Shown one piece after another: positions 49,539 to 58,474 of a stretch of 64,000 nucleotides of DNA (its first letter is position 1; every line of letters begins with the position of its first letter). Location: positions 1 to 64,000 of the forward strand of contig CAZDOK010000015.1 in NCBI GenBank assembly GCA_964507025.1, read 5' to 3'. The translations under genes were made by a program, and so were the position numbers. The notes beneath the pieces are model-generated. The model made no database searches. It was not told where the DNA came from and saw only the letters and a list, made by a program, of their open reading frames with translations. Source of the stretch: Amarobacter sp964507025 (GTDB taxonomy: Bacteria > Chloroflexota > Dehalococcoidia > Tepidiformales > Tepidiformaceae).

Positions 49539-50609
49539 CTACGCCTCCGCCGGAGCATCGGGGGCCAGCAGCTCCGTGTGACCGTCCCCCTGTTCGGGCC
49601 GGCGCCCGGCATCCCTCCGGTCAAGGTAGTAGTCGAGCACCACGCGGGCCGCCGCCGCCGCCGGCAGTGCCAGCAGCACACCGGTTACCCCCAGCAATTC
49701 CCCACCCACCAGCACGGCGATCAACACGACCAGTGCCGGCAGGTTCAGCGTCTGGCCATAGATACGTGGCACGAGAAACCGGTCCTCGAACTGCTGGTAG
49801 ATCAGCAGCGCGATCAGCACCACCAGCGCCTGCGGTGGCGATTCCTGGAAAGCTGCCACCACCGCCGGCACGATCGCAATGAATGCCCCGATCAACGGAA
49901 TGATGTCGGCGAATGCCGCCAGGACGCCAAATGCCACCGCGTTCGGTACATCCACGATGAGCAACACTACAAGCGTGTACACCCCGATGATGGTCGACGT
50001 AATCAGCTGCCCGCGGACATACCCACCAACCACTCGGCTCAAGGCCCGGATGAAGTGCTCCGCGTCCGGCTCTCGCTCCTCGGGGATGAATCGGAACAGG
50101 AAGGTCCGGAGCCGATAGGTATCGACCAGCAAGTACGCCGTCAGTACCAGGACCGTGAACGCGGAGACCACACCCACCAGCACGCGCTGCCCATAGTCCA
50201 CCGCCTGGCTCCCGCTGATCAGGTCGCTCCAGTTGATCTCCTCCGCCCGCTCCGGAAGGTCCCACCGCTCTGTCTTGAACCCGAAGTCCGCCATGAACCG
50301 CTCGAAGTCCTCCGCGTAGTCCGGCAAGTTCGACCGCAGGTCGCGGAACTCGTCGAACATCGCCGGCGCCACGATCGCCACCATCGATCCCAGCCCCACC
50401 AGGATCGTCAGCAATATCAACAGCACCGCCACCACACGGTTGAAACCGTGCCGCACGAGCCACTCCACGTATGGGAAGAGTGCCGCCATGAAAATGAAGG
50501 CGGTCAGCACCAGGAGCACCACCGGCCACACCCGGATCAGTGCCCACAACGACAGGATCGCGAGCCCCACGACGACCAGCCCGCGATAGGAAAGTTCGAC
50601 CTTGAGCAT
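49539..50609 (-). CDS. AI-2E family (TqsA/PerM-type) membrane transporter
   Basis: 356 aa, about eight helices. Family markers are the N-terminal paired helices (LVVVGLAILSLWALIRVWPVVLLVLTAFIFMAALFPYVEWLVRHGF), the soluble middle segment, and the C-terminal GVLAAFADIIPLIGAFIAIVPAVVAAF ... QQFEDRFLVPRIYGQTLNLPALVVLIAVLVGGELLG. Despite the family name, most members' substrates are unknown. ATG 50609 is chosen as the natural start. Its stop lies within the leader of the biotin carboxylase gene. Confidence 0.9.
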   Translation of the reverse strand: MLKVELSYRGLVVVGLAILSLWALIRVWPVVLLVLTAFIFMAALFPYVEWLVRHGFNRVVAVLLILLTILVGLGSMVAIVAPAMFDEFRDLRSNLPDYAEDFERFMADFGFKTERWDLPERAEEINWSDLISGSQAVDYGQRVLVGVVSAFTVLVLTAYLLVDTYRLRTFLFRFIPEEREPDAEHFIRALSRVVGGYVRGQLITSTIIGVYTLVVLLIVDVPNAVAFGVLAAFADIIPLIGAFIAIVPAVVAAFQESPPQALVVLIALLIYQQFEDRFLVPRIYGQTLNLPALVVLIAVLVGGELLGVTGVLLALPAAAAARVVLDYYLDRRDAGRRPEQGDGHTELLAPDAPAEA

Positions 50610-50717
50610 GCGTCCGCCGGGGTGCGAATGTGGCCGTAGCGTATGGCCCGTGGCGCCCGCCGACAACTCACCTCCCAGGGGTGCGGTTTGCTAGGCTTCC
50701 TCACACGGAGGCCTCGG

Positions 50718-51263
50718 ATGTTTACCTCGATCGATACCTTCTTGCGCTACTTCGAAGGCGTGAATCGCCGCGCCATGCGCGATGTCGCCGCCCTCCCGCC
50801 CCAGGCCGAAGGCTGGAAGCCGGACACCGGCGAAGGCGAAAAGGCCTGGAGCATCAACACCCTGGTCGGCCACATGTGCGGTTCTCGCCTCTACTTCGCC
50901 AGCGCCTACCTCGCCAACGGCTGGATCAGCCCGCCGCCGCCGGACGTTAGCTCGCGCGACCGCTGGGTCCCCGCCCTCCAGGCCAGCTTCGACCAGTTCC
51001 GCGATCTCCTCGCCGGGACGCCCGCGGCCTACCTGGAGCGCCGCGTCGCGATGATCGACTCCGATGGCGCGCTCGCCGGCTGGCGCATCCTCCTGATGAT
51101 GATGGAGCACGACATCCACCACCGCAGCCAGATCGACACCTATGCCGGCCTCAATGGCTGGGACGTTCCCCAGATCTACAACCGTTCCGCCGAGACCATT
51201 GGCTCACTCCAGGCTGAGCAACGTGCCAGGCACAACCAGCCCGGCGAACCCCACCCGCTCTGA
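50718..51263 (+). CDS. DinB-family metal-binding four-helix protein
   Basis: 181 aa. The DinB/YfiT fold is suggested by the helix opening FTSIDTFLRYFEGVNRRAMRDVAAL and three spaced metal histidines: VGHMCGS near residue 53, then MMEHDIHHRSQIDTY. Such proteins act as thiol S-transferases or are damage-induced with unknown roles. ATG 50718 has GGAGG (50707-50711) 6 nt upstream, and a TGCTAGGCT extended -10-like element ends near 50698. Confidence 0.85.
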   Translation: MFTSIDTFLRYFEGVNRRAMRDVAALPPQAEGWKPDTGEGEKAWSINTLVGHMCGSRLYFASAYLANGWISPPPPDVSSRDRWVPALQASFDQFRDLLAGTPAAYLERRVAMIDSDGALAGWRILLMMMEHDIHHRSQIDTYAGLNGWDVPQIYNRSAETIGSLQAEQRARHNQPGEPHPL

Positions 51264-51296
51264 CATCCGGGAGCATGCCCGAGGCCGCCCACACAC

Positions 51297-51331
51297 AACA
51301 AACCCCCGGGCACCTGTCCCGGGGGCTTGTT
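51297..51331. terminator. Bidirectional terminator between dinB-like gene and ilvN
   Basis: AACAAACCCCCGGG (51297-51310) pairs with CCCGGGGGCTTGTT (51318-51331) with a single mismatch. It serves convergent genes on both strands. Confidence 0.75.
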
Positions 51332-51355
51332 CGAATAACGCACCAGGGTGCCGCA

Positions 51356-51967
51356 TCAATCGCTGCTGAACGGCAGCTCCCCTTCCACCCGCCGCCCCTG
51401 CGTCGCGTGGAACTTCGCAATCTTCTCCGGCTCCGGCTCATGGACGGTCGTCGTTTTCGCTCCGCGTACCATCGCAATCCGCCCCGTCCGCGAAAGCTCC
51501 CGGATCCCGTACGGCTCGCACATCTTCACCAGGCCGTCGATCTTGTCCTCGTCGCCCACCACCTGGAGGATGATCGAGTTGGTCGCGATGTCCACCACAT
51601 CCGCCCGGAACACGTTCGCGATGTCCAGCAACTCGTGCCGGTTCACGTTGTTGCACCGCACCTTCAACATCGCCAGCTCACGCGCCACCATGTCTTCGTT
51701 GCTCAGGTCCGTTACCTTCACTACGTCGATGAGCTTGTAGAGCTGCTTCTCCACCTGCTCCACCGGCGCGCTCGCCCCGTCCACCACGATCGTCACCCGG
51801 CTCAGCCCTGGCGACTCCGAGTACCCGACCGTCAGCGACTCGATGTTGAAGCCGCGCCGCCGGAACAGGCTCGCCACGCGCATCAGCACGCCTGGCTTGT
51901 CCTCCACGATGGCGACCACGGTGTGCTGCGCATGCCGTTTCCGCGAACCATTCACTGAGGGGTTCAT
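51356..51967 (-). CDS. ilvN: Acetolactate synthase regulatory (small) subunit
   Basis: 203 aa, the long form of the subunit. N-terminal ACT domain (HTVVAIVEDKPGVLMRVASLFRRRGFNIESLTVGYSESPGLSRVTIVV) binds valine or a related effector; the C-terminal domain includes NRHELLDIANVFRADVVDIATNSIILQVVGDEDKI. It controls IlvB in branched-chain amino acid synthesis. Coupled to ilvB by ATGA. Confidence 0.95.
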   Translation of the reverse strand: MNPSVNGSRKRHAQHTVVAIVEDKPGVLMRVASLFRRRGFNIESLTVGYSESPGLSRVTIVVDGASAPVEQVEKQLYKLIDVVKVTDLSNEDMVARELAMLKVRCNNVNRHELLDIANVFRADVVDIATNSIILQVVGDEDKIDGLVKMCEPYGIRELSRTGRIAMVRGAKTTTVHEPEPEKIAKFHATQGRRVEGELPFSSD

Positions 51968-53655
51968 CGGGCAAGCTCCTCGGCCGGGGCCTCAATCGTC
52001 TCCGAAAGCGCTGCACCTGCCGGCACCATCGGCCAAACGTTCTCCTCCTGGTCGATCTGGAAGTCGAGCAGGATCGGCCCCTTGTACTCTCGGGCCTCGC
52101 GGATCGCCGGCGCGACTTCCGCCTTGGTCTCCACCCGGATGGCACGGATGCCATACGCGTCGGCCAGCTTGCAGAAGTCCGGCTGGGTCATCGCCGCGTC
52201 AACCAGGTTCCGGTCGTAGAACAGGTGCTGCCACTGCCGGATCATGCCGAGATAGCCGTTGTTGAAGATCGCGATCTTCACCGGCAGGTTCTCATCGACC
52301 AGCACGGCCATCTCCTGGAGCGTCATCTGGAAGCCCCCATCGCCGCAGATCGCCCACGTCTCCGCGTCTGGCAACGCCACCTGCGCGCCGATCGCTGCCG
52401 GCAGCTCGAATCCCATCGTCCCGAGCCCGCCCGAGGTCACCAGCTGCCGCGGTCGCTTGTAGAAGTAGTGCTGCCCGGCCCACATCTGGTGCTGGCCCAC
52501 ACCCGTCACGATCGTCGCGTCGCCGTCGGTCTCCTCGTACAGCGTCCGCACCACGTATTGGGGCAGCATCCGCCGGCTCTCCCGGATGTGAAGGCTCGGG
52601 TGCTCCTCCCGCACCTGGTCTATCCAGTCTCGCCACTCCTGGTGCTCCGCCTCCTTCACCTGGTCGGATAGCCGCGGGAGCACGTTCTTTGCGTTCCCAA
52701 CGATCGGCACTGCGGTCGGGAAGTTCTTGCCAATCTCCGCAGGGTCGATATCGATGTGGACGATCTTCACGCCCGGGTTGAAGTCCTTGAACCGGCCCAT
52801 CGCCCGATCGTCGAACCGCATGCCGAGACCGATGACGAGGTCTGCCTGGTCTGCCGCCATGTTCGCGTAGAACATGCCGTGCATGCCGAGCCAGCCATAG
52901 CTCAGCGGATGCGATTCCGGGAACGCGCCGATCCCCAGGAACGTCGTGATCACCGGGATGTCGGCCTTCTCCGCCAGCTCCACCAGCTCGTTGTGCGCGT
53001 CACCCCAGATCACCCCGTGCCCGGCGATGATGATCGGCCGCTGCGCCTGGTCGATGAGCTCAGCCGCCCGCCGGATCATCCCGGCATGGCCCTCCGTCGT
53101 CGGCTTGTACCCCCGCAGGTTGATCTGTTCTGGCCAATCGAACTCGGCCGACTCCTGGAACACATCCTTCGGAATATCCACCAGCACCGGGCCCGGCCTT
53201 CCCGAGCGGCAGATGTGCGCCGCCTCGCGCATCGTCAGCGCGATCTCTTCCGGCCGCATCACCAGGTAGTTGTGCTTGGTGATCGAATGCGTGATCCCCG
53301 TGATGTCCGCTTCCTGGAACCCGTCCTTCCCGAGCAGCGATCGTGTCACGTTCCCGGTCAGTGCGAACACGGGCGTCGAATCCATCCATGCGGTGCAAAT
53401 GCCCGTCACGAGGTTCGTTGCTCCCGGGCCGCTCGTCCCGAGGCAGACCCCCATCCGCCCGCTGGCTCGCGCGTAGCCATCGGCCATGTGGGCCGCGCCC
53501 TGCTCATGCCGGACAAGGATGTGGCGGATCCCGGGATATTGGGGAAGCGTGTCGTAGAGCGGCAGCACCACGCCTCCGGGATACCCGAAGATCGTGTCCA
53601 CGCCTTCGCGCTGGAAACTCTCCAGCACCATCTGTGCGCCAGTCAAGCGCGCCAT
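51964..53655 (-). CDS. ilvB: Acetolactate synthase catalytic (large) subunit
   Basis: 563 aa. TPP-dependent enzyme joining two pyruvates, or pyruvate with 2-oxobutyrate. Motifs: IFGYPGGVVLPLYD, RHEQGAAHMADGYARASG (TPP glutamate), LGTSGPGATNLVTGI, GLGMRFDDRAMG, and the TPP/Mg loop GDGGFQMTLQEMAVLVDENLPVKIAIFNNGYLGMIRQWQ. ATG 53655 (MARLTGAQMVLE) is preferred over GTG 53730. The 242-bp upstream gap may be a regulatory leader. Confidence 0.96.
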   Translation of the reverse strand: MARLTGAQMVLESFQREGVDTIFGYPGGVVLPLYDTLPQYPGIRHILVRHEQGAAHMADGYARASGRMGVCLGTSGPGATNLVTGICTAWMDSTPVFALTGNVTRSLLGKDGFQEADITGITHSITKHNYLVMRPEEIALTMREAAHICRSGRPGPVLVDIPKDVFQESAEFDWPEQINLRGYKPTTEGHAGMIRRAAELIDQAQRPIIIAGHGVIWGDAHNELVELAEKADIPVITTFLGIGAFPESHPLSYGWLGMHGMFYANMAADQADLVIGLGMRFDDRAMGRFKDFNPGVKIVHIDIDPAEIGKNFPTAVPIVGNAKNVLPRLSDQVKEAEHQEWRDWIDQVREEHPSLHIRESRRMLPQYVVRTLYEETDGDATIVTGVGQHQMWAGQHYFYKRPRQLVTSGGLGTMGFELPAAIGAQVALPDAETWAICGDGGFQMTLQEMAVLVDENLPVKIAIFNNGYLGMIRQWQHLFYDRNLVDAAMTQPDFCKLADAYGIRAIRVETKAEVAPAIREAREYKGPILLDFQIDQEENVWPMVPAGAALSETIEAPAEELAR

Positions 53656-53897
53656 ACCACTAGGTCCTTCCTGCGTCTCCAACTCGTTCGCCGGCGCTTG
53701 CCCGGTGAGGGACTGTCCGGTGCCCGCCACGCCGTTCGGTCGTGGCTGCCCGCGCGAGGCCGTGAGCCTCCTCGCGGACTGAAGGCTGGAAGGTGGGCCG
53801 GTAAGCCTGATTCCCTTCCGTTGCGAGCCGCAGAATGCCAGATTACGTCGAGATCGCTCGAAACGAAAGCCACCCCGGGCTGCCCCGCCCCGATTCC
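53656..53897 (-). promoter_or_regulatory. ilvB leader region with competing hairpins
   Basis: A 242-bp non-coding stretch upstream of ilvB. It contains CGCGAGG (53753-53759) able to pair with CCTCGCG (53770-53776), and an alternative GAGGC/GCCTC pairing of the same bases. No branched-chain leader peptide and no T-box sequence (TGGNACCGCG) were found, so any attenuation mechanism is unproven. Confidence 0.3.
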
Positions 53898-54443
53898 CTA
53901 TCCCACCAGCCCCGTCATCCCGTCCCAGATCGCCTGCACCGCCTCCACCGCCGTGAAGTCATCAAGCCACTTCCCGTAGTGCAGCACGTACTCCTGGAAC
54001 AGCTTCAATGCGACAAGGATCGAGCCCACCACGGCCACGTTCCGGCGCGTGTAGGCGAAGCCCGGCCGCCAGTGCGGCAAACTTGCCACGAACAGGAACC
54101 AGAACTCGAACACGTTTGGAAAGAGCAGGAGCACGGCCCGGACATCGGCCACTTCGAACACCACGAACCCCACGAGCCGGAACACGTACAGCACGACCGC
54201 AATCGTGCGCGCCGGCCCTTCCCATCGCAGCGCTACCGCCAGGAACGTCAGCATGTAGACCTGGTCCACCCACTTGTCGAACACCTGGTAGTTTTTCAGG
54301 CCGCCCAGGTCCAGCAGGTTCATCATGAACAGGTCGCTGAAGTCCACGAGCACGGCGATGATCCCGCCCACGAATGCCCACCGCAGCACCGGCAGCGACC
54401 CCGCGATCCTCGCCAGCCCCACCACGATGTGTTCGAGCGTCAC
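53898..54443 (-). CDS. Unknown multi-span membrane protein
   Basis: 181 aa with about five membrane segments (for example VLRWAFVGGIIAVLVDFSDLF, YMLTFLAVALRW, TIAVVLYVFRLVGFVVFE, VLLLFPNVFEFWFLFVASL, VAVVGSILVALKLFQEYVLHY). No family is recognised. GTG 54443 has GGAGGAG about 8 nt upstream. It follows the phosphohexomutase gene by 54 bp on the same strand, so it may belong to the same unit; charged residues inside helices (VDFSDLF, FEFW) hint at more than an anchor. Confidence 0.75.
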   Translation of the reverse strand: MTLEHIVVGLARIAGSLPVLRWAFVGGIIAVLVDFSDLFMMNLLDLGGLKNYQVFDKWVDQVYMLTFLAVALRWEGPARTIAVVLYVFRLVGFVVFEVADVRAVLLLFPNVFEFWFLFVASLPHWRPGFAYTRRNVAVVGSILVALKLFQEYVLHYGKWLDDFTAVEAVQAIWDGMTGLVG

Positions 54444-54497
54444 TTCGGCTCTCCTCCGGCCAGCCCTCCCTACCGCCAGCGCGCGGCTGGCCCGTGG

Positions 54498-55919
54498 CTA
54501 GGCGACCCCCGCGATGCCCTTCCCCGCCTCCAGGAGCGGCTTCACCAGCGCGCTCGAGGTCACCTCGGTATAGATCCGCAACAGCGGCTCCGTCCCCGAT
54601 AGCCGGAAGAGCAGCCACCCGTCGTCGATGAAGAACCGCCACCCGTCCGTCCGGTCCGACCGGAGCACGGGCCGTCCCGCGATCTCGGTGGGGCTCGCCG
54701 CATCGAGCACAGCCTTCACCTTCTCGTTGGAACCCGGTTCCAGGTCGAAGTCGAGCCGCTCGTAGTAGTGCGGCCCGGTGATCGCGAATACCCGTTCCAG
54801 CAGCTCCGAAGCTGGCTTCCCTGTCGCCGCCGCATAGTCCAGCAGGTACAGCCCCGCCAGGATCCCGTCGCGCTCCGGCAGGTGTCCCCGGAAGCCGTAA
54901 CCGCCGCTCTCCTCCCCCCCGATGAGCGCGTCCTTTTCCATCATCAGCGGCCCGATGTGCTTGAACCCCACCGGCGTCTCGTAGCACTCCACTCCGTAGT
55001 GGTCCGCCAGCAGCTTCGCCATGTTCGTCGTCGTTACTGACTTGACTACCGGCCCGCGCAATCCCCGCTCCCCGAGCAGGTAGTTCACCAGCAGAGCAAA
55101 CGTCCGCAGCTGGTCAACGTAGTTCCCCTTCTCGTCCACCACCCCCAGCCGGTCCGCGTCGCCATCATTCGCGATGCCGATGTCGTAGCGCCCGGTCGCC
55201 ATCAGCAGCATGAACTCACCGAGGTTCGACTCGATCGGTTCGGGCGCCCGGATGCCGGGAAAGGCAGGGTTACGTTCCGAGTGGATCTCCTGGACCGTCG
55301 TCTTCCCGCCATCCAACAGCTCGCCGAATAGTCCCGCGCCCGCCCCATACATCGGGTCGACTGCCACCTTCAGCCCTGCGTTCCTGATGCGCCGGATGTC
55401 CACCTGTCCCGAAAGCGCCTTCACGTAGCCTGGCACCGGGTCGAACCGCTCGATGTCCGCGCTGGTCGCCGGCGCCATTTTCAACTTCGACTGGCCCTCG
55501 AGCACCGCAGGCACACGCGCCTCGATGGCAGCCACGAACTCCGGGCTCGCGCTCCCGCCGTAGTGCGGTTTCACCTTGATGCCGTTCCACCGGAACGGAT
55601 TGTGCGAACTCGTGACGACGACACCCCCGCACGCCTGTGCTGCGATGATCCGGTAGCTCAATGCGGGCGTCGGCGCCGGCCGGTTCGCCAACTGCACCCG
55701 AAACCCATTCCCCGCCAGCACGCGGGCGACGGTCATCGCAAACTCGTCCGAGAGAAATCGTGTGTCATACCCGACGACAACCGGCCGGGCCGTCCCATAG
55801 GTCGCCGCGAAGTGCTCGGCCGTTGCCTGTGCGCAGGCAGCGACGTTCTCGAAAGTGAACGTATCAGCGATGATGGCCCGCCAGCCATCGGTGCCGAAGT
55901 GAACCGGGTTCTCAACCAT
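54498..55919 (-). CDS. Phosphohexomutase (phosphoglucomutase/phosphomannomutase family)
   Basis: 473 aa. It interconverts hexose 6- and 1-phosphates. Four active-site loops are present: the phosphoserine loop TSSHNPFRWNG, the metal loop DGDADR, the sugar loop GGEESGGYG, and the phosphate loop RLSGTEPLLRIY. ATG 55919 is used (MVENPVHFGTDGWRA); it overlaps the upstream nucleotidyltransferase by 8 nt, so the two enzymes probably supply one nucleotide sugar. Glucose or mannose specificity cannot be fixed. Confidence 0.93.
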   Translation of the reverse strand: MVENPVHFGTDGWRAIIADTFTFENVAACAQATAEHFAATYGTARPVVVGYDTRFLSDEFAMTVARVLAGNGFRVQLANRPAPTPALSYRIIAAQACGGVVVTSSHNPFRWNGIKVKPHYGGSASPEFVAAIEARVPAVLEGQSKLKMAPATSADIERFDPVPGYVKALSGQVDIRRIRNAGLKVAVDPMYGAGAGLFGELLDGGKTTVQEIHSERNPAFPGIRAPEPIESNLGEFMLLMATGRYDIGIANDGDADRLGVVDEKGNYVDQLRTFALLVNYLLGERGLRGPVVKSVTTTNMAKLLADHYGVECYETPVGFKHIGPLMMEKDALIGGEESGGYGFRGHLPERDGILAGLYLLDYAAATGKPASELLERVFAITGPHYYERLDFDLEPGSNEKVKAVLDAASPTEIAGRPVLRSDRTDGWRFFIDDGWLLFRLSGTEPLLRIYTEVTSSALVKPLLEAGKGIAGVA

Positions 55920-56922
55920 GGGACCCATCATACCTGCCACCCGGATCGATGGACGTGCCCTCCGGTACCAACTCACCGGCACCGATTGACGCTCCCCTTC
56001 CCGCGACCACCCCGATCGCCGTCGCGCCATCGCCGACCGTCACGCCATCGGCCAGGATGCTGCGTTCCACCACCGCACCCGTTCCCACCGTCACGCCTTC
56101 CCACAGGATGGAACCGGCCACCCGCGCGCAGCTTTCCACCGTGCTCCCCGCGCCGACCGCTGAACCTGCCACCTCGGCGTCCGCGGCGATGTTCGCTCCC
56201 TCGGCGATGGCGTTATCGCCGCCCAACAGTCCCCGGTTGAGGGCCAGGTACCGCTGGGGGGTGCCCAGGTCCGCCCAGTGTCCTTCGAACCGGTACCCCA
56301 GCACCCGCCTCCTCCGCGCCACCAGCGATGGGAAGAGCGTCTCCTCCACGCGCACCGCGCCGGGAGGGATTTCGTCCACCAGCCCCGGTTCGAAGATCCA
56401 CACCCCCGCGTTTACCAGCCGCGATGGCGCCTCGCCTCGCGGGGGCTTCTCCACGAACCCGGTCACCAGCCCCTCCGCGTCGAGCACCGCCACGCCGAAT
56501 TGCGAGGGGTCCTCCTCTTCGTGGAGTGCCAGCGTCAGGTCGGCCCCGAAGCTCACGTGCGCCTGGAACGCGGCGTGGAAATCGAAGTCGACGTAGACAT
56601 CCCCATTCAACACCACGAACCGGCCTTCAATCCCCGCCGTCCGCACCGCATGCCGGATCGCCCCTCCCGATTCCAGCCGCTCCTTCTCCACGATTGGCAC
56701 GATCTCAATGGCGCCACGCCTTCCGGCGGGATACGTCGCCGCCAGGTCTTCGTTCGATTGCCCCAGTGCGAGCACCACCCGGTCGATGCCCGACCGCTCC
56801 AGCCAGTCGAACAGGTACTCGATGGCCGGCCGGTTCAGGATGGGCACCAGACTCTTGTGCCGCGCCGCTGTTAGCGGTCGCAGCCTGGTGCCCTGTCCAC
56901 CAACCAGGACGATCGCGTCCAC
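55912..56922 (-). CDS. Sugar-1-phosphate nucleotidyltransferase (GDP-mannose pyrophosphorylase-like)
   Basis: 336 aa. Nucleotide-binding start MDAIVLVGGQGTRLRPLTAARHKSLVPILNRPAIEYLFDWL, then VLNGDVYVDFDF (catalytic Asp) and VTGFVEKPPRG. The C-terminal left-handed beta-helix has hexapeptide repeats (AIAEGANIAADAEVAGSAVGAG onward, about 240-325). The layout fits mannose-1-phosphate guanylyltransferases or glucose-1-phosphate enzymes. GTG 56922 lies 12 bp after metK. Confidence 0.88.
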   Translation of the reverse strand: MDAIVLVGGQGTRLRPLTAARHKSLVPILNRPAIEYLFDWLERSGIDRVVLALGQSNEDLAATYPAGRRGAIEIVPIVEKERLESGGAIRHAVRTAGIEGRFVVLNGDVYVDFDFHAAFQAHVSFGADLTLALHEEEDPSQFGVAVLDAEGLVTGFVEKPPRGEAPSRLVNAGVWIFEPGLVDEIPPGAVRVEETLFPSLVARRRRVLGYRFEGHWADLGTPQRYLALNRGLLGGDNAIAEGANIAADAEVAGSAVGAGSTVESCARVAGSILWEGVTVGTGAVVERSILADGVTVGDGATAIGVVAGRGASIGAGELVPEGTSIDPGGRYDGSHG

Positions 56923-56934
56923 CTTTGGCCGGCG

Positions 56935-58128
56935 CTACCTTCCGGCCGTCACGCGCAGGTCGGTCGCCCGCGACGTGTCTTCCCACGGCACGTTCAGATC
57001 GGTCCGGCCGAAGTGCCCATACGCCGCCGTCGGGCGGTAGATCGGCCGCCGCAGGTCCAGGTCCCGGATGATCGCTCCTGGCCGCAGGTCGAAGTGCTTC
57101 CGCACTGCCCCGAGGATGACCGAGTCCGGCACGACCCCTGTCCCGAACGTCTCCACACCGATCGAAGTCGGGTGCGCCACCCCGATCGCATACGACAGCA
57201 TGAATTCGCAGCGCGTCGCGAGTCCGGCCGCGACGATGTTCTTGGCCACCCAGCGCGCCGCATAGGCCCCGGAGCGGTCCACCTTCGTCGGGTCCTTCCC
57301 GCTGAACGCTCCGCCGCCGTGCCTGGCGATACCCCCGTACGTGTCCACGATGATCTTCCGGCCAGTGAGCCCCGCATCGCCCCTCGGCCCGCCAACTACG
57401 AACCGCCCCGACGGGTTTACGAAGATCTTCGTCTGCTCGTCAACCAGCGACTTGTCCACGATGGTGCCGATGATATGCGCCCGCACGTCGGTGTCGATCG
57501 TCTCGTTGTCCACATCCGGGGCATGCTGCGTCGAGATCACCACTGCCTCGGCGCGGATCGGCTGCCAGTTCTCGCCATACTCGATGGTCACCTGGCTCTT
57601 GCCGTCCGGGCGGAGCCACGGCAGTTCGCCGCTCTTCCGCGCCTGCGAGAGCCGTCGCGTCAGCCGGTGCGCCAGCGAAATCGTCAGCGGCATCAGTTCC
57701 GGGGTCTCGGTGCAGGCAAACCCGATCATCATTCCCTGGTCGCCCGCCCCCGTGTCCAGGTCCGCCGTCTCCGAGTGGCCATGTCGCGCCTCCCACGAAC
57801 GGTCCACCCCGTCGGCGATGTCCGGCGACTGCTGCCCGATCGCCGTGATCACCCCGCACGTTTCGGCGTCGAACCCGATCTGCGACGACGTGTACCCGAT
57901 CTCCCGGATCGTCTGTCGCACAATGTTCGGGATCTCGACGTACGTCTTCGTCGTAATCTCCCCGGTCACCAGCACCAGCCCGTTCGTGATCGCCGTCTCG
58001 CACGCGACGCGCGCCCTCGGGTCGTCCCGGTAGATGGCGTCCAGCACCGCGTCCGAAACCTGGTCGCACACTTTGTCCGGGTGGCCCTCGGTTACCGATT
58101 CCGAGGTCAGCAACTTGCGTTCACTCAT
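56935..58128 (-). CDS. metK: S-adenosylmethionine synthetase
   Basis: 397 aa. It makes SAM from methionine and ATP. Signatures: LLTSESVTEGHPDKVCDQVSDAVLDAI, GAGDQGMMIGFACTETPELMPL (hexapeptide GAGDQG), and GGGAFSGKDPTKVDRSGAYAARW. The start MSERKLLTSES is supported by AAGGAAGG upstream. Expression is probably controlled by the SAM riboswitch at 58275-58360 and terminator 58170-58200. Confidence 0.97.
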   Translation of the reverse strand: MSERKLLTSESVTEGHPDKVCDQVSDAVLDAIYRDDPRARVACETAITNGLVLVTGEITTKTYVEIPNIVRQTIREIGYTSSQIGFDAETCGVITAIGQQSPDIADGVDRSWEARHGHSETADLDTGAGDQGMMIGFACTETPELMPLTISLAHRLTRRLSQARKSGELPWLRPDGKSQVTIEYGENWQPIRAEAVVISTQHAPDVDNETIDTDVRAHIIGTIVDKSLVDEQTKIFVNPSGRFVVGGPRGDAGLTGRKIIVDTYGGIARHGGGAFSGKDPTKVDRSGAYAARWVAKNIVAAGLATRCEFMLSYAIGVAHPTSIGVETFGTGVVPDSVILGAVRKHFDLRPGAIIRDLDLRRPIYRPTAAYGHFGRTDLNVPWEDTSRATDLRVTAGR

Positions 58129-58169
58129 CTCTTGCCCTTCCTTGTCGATTCCTGGCAAGGCCGGCGGGC

Positions 58170-58200
58170 AAAAGAAAGCCCCTCACAGTCCATGAGGGGC
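58170..58200 (-). terminator. Expression-platform terminator of the metK riboswitch
   Basis: On the minus strand GCCCCTCA, a 7-nt loop, TGAGGGGC, then TTTCTTTT. A second hairpin just upstream (plus 58228-58245) uses the same CCCCTC/GAGGGG words, so the halves can cross-pair into an antiterminator. Confidence 0.82.
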
Positions 58201-58227
58201 GATGCGTTCACGTTCTCCACGGATGCA

Positions 58228-58267
58228 CCCCTCACCTGCGAGGGGCGGGCCTTCCCGCAAGCCCGCC
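58228..58267 (-). promoter_or_regulatory. Competing hairpins of the metK leader
   Basis: Hairpin CCCCTC (58228-58233) / GAGGGG (58240-58245), and directly beside it GGCGGGC (58244-58250) / GCCCGCC (58261-58267). The first shares its pairing words with the terminator at 58178-58200, giving mutually exclusive structures. Confidence 0.55.
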
Positions 58268-58274
58268 TTTTGTT

Positions 58275-58360
58275 GTCCTTCCAGGGAAGGACCACGTCGT
58301 CTTGGCACCTTGGAGGCTTAACCAGGTTGCCGGGCGCGGTCGCCCTCTTGACGCTCCATC
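58275..58360 (-). promoter_or_regulatory. SAM riboswitch aptamer (SAM-I/SAM-IV clan, variant) upstream of metK
   Basis: On the minus strand the order is GGAGCGTCAAG (CGTCAAG at 58353-58347), stem GGGC/GCCC, then GGCAACCT (58331-58324) pairing with AGGTGCC (58310-58304), the P3 arm of SAM-I-type aptamers, then CAAGACG closing P1 (CGTC/GACG). A perfect hairpin GTCCTTC/GAAGGAC (58275-58292) follows. The kink-turn arm of classic SAM-I is missing, so a SAM-I/IV variant is the best fit. TAGGAT (58367-58362) is a plausible -10. The gene downstream is metK. Confidence 0.68.
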
Positions 58361-58474
58361 TATCCTACCAGCCCGCCCCCGCCACGCGAAAGCGATCCGG
58401 CCCACATGAGCAGCACTTCCTGCGGGTCCAGCACGCGCCCCCCTTTGGACTTCGAACCTTGTCCCTCGCCCTTC

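Noticed and set aside
48651..50639. Plus-strand open frame of about 660 codons
   Set aside because: It is antisense to the biotin carboxylase and AI-2E genes and very rich in Arg, His and Gln, typical of a shadow frame.
53656..53897. Branched-chain leader peptide attenuator before ilvB
   Set aside because: No short frame rich in Leu, Ile or Val codons followed by a T-tracted terminator was found; only competing stems without a terminator.
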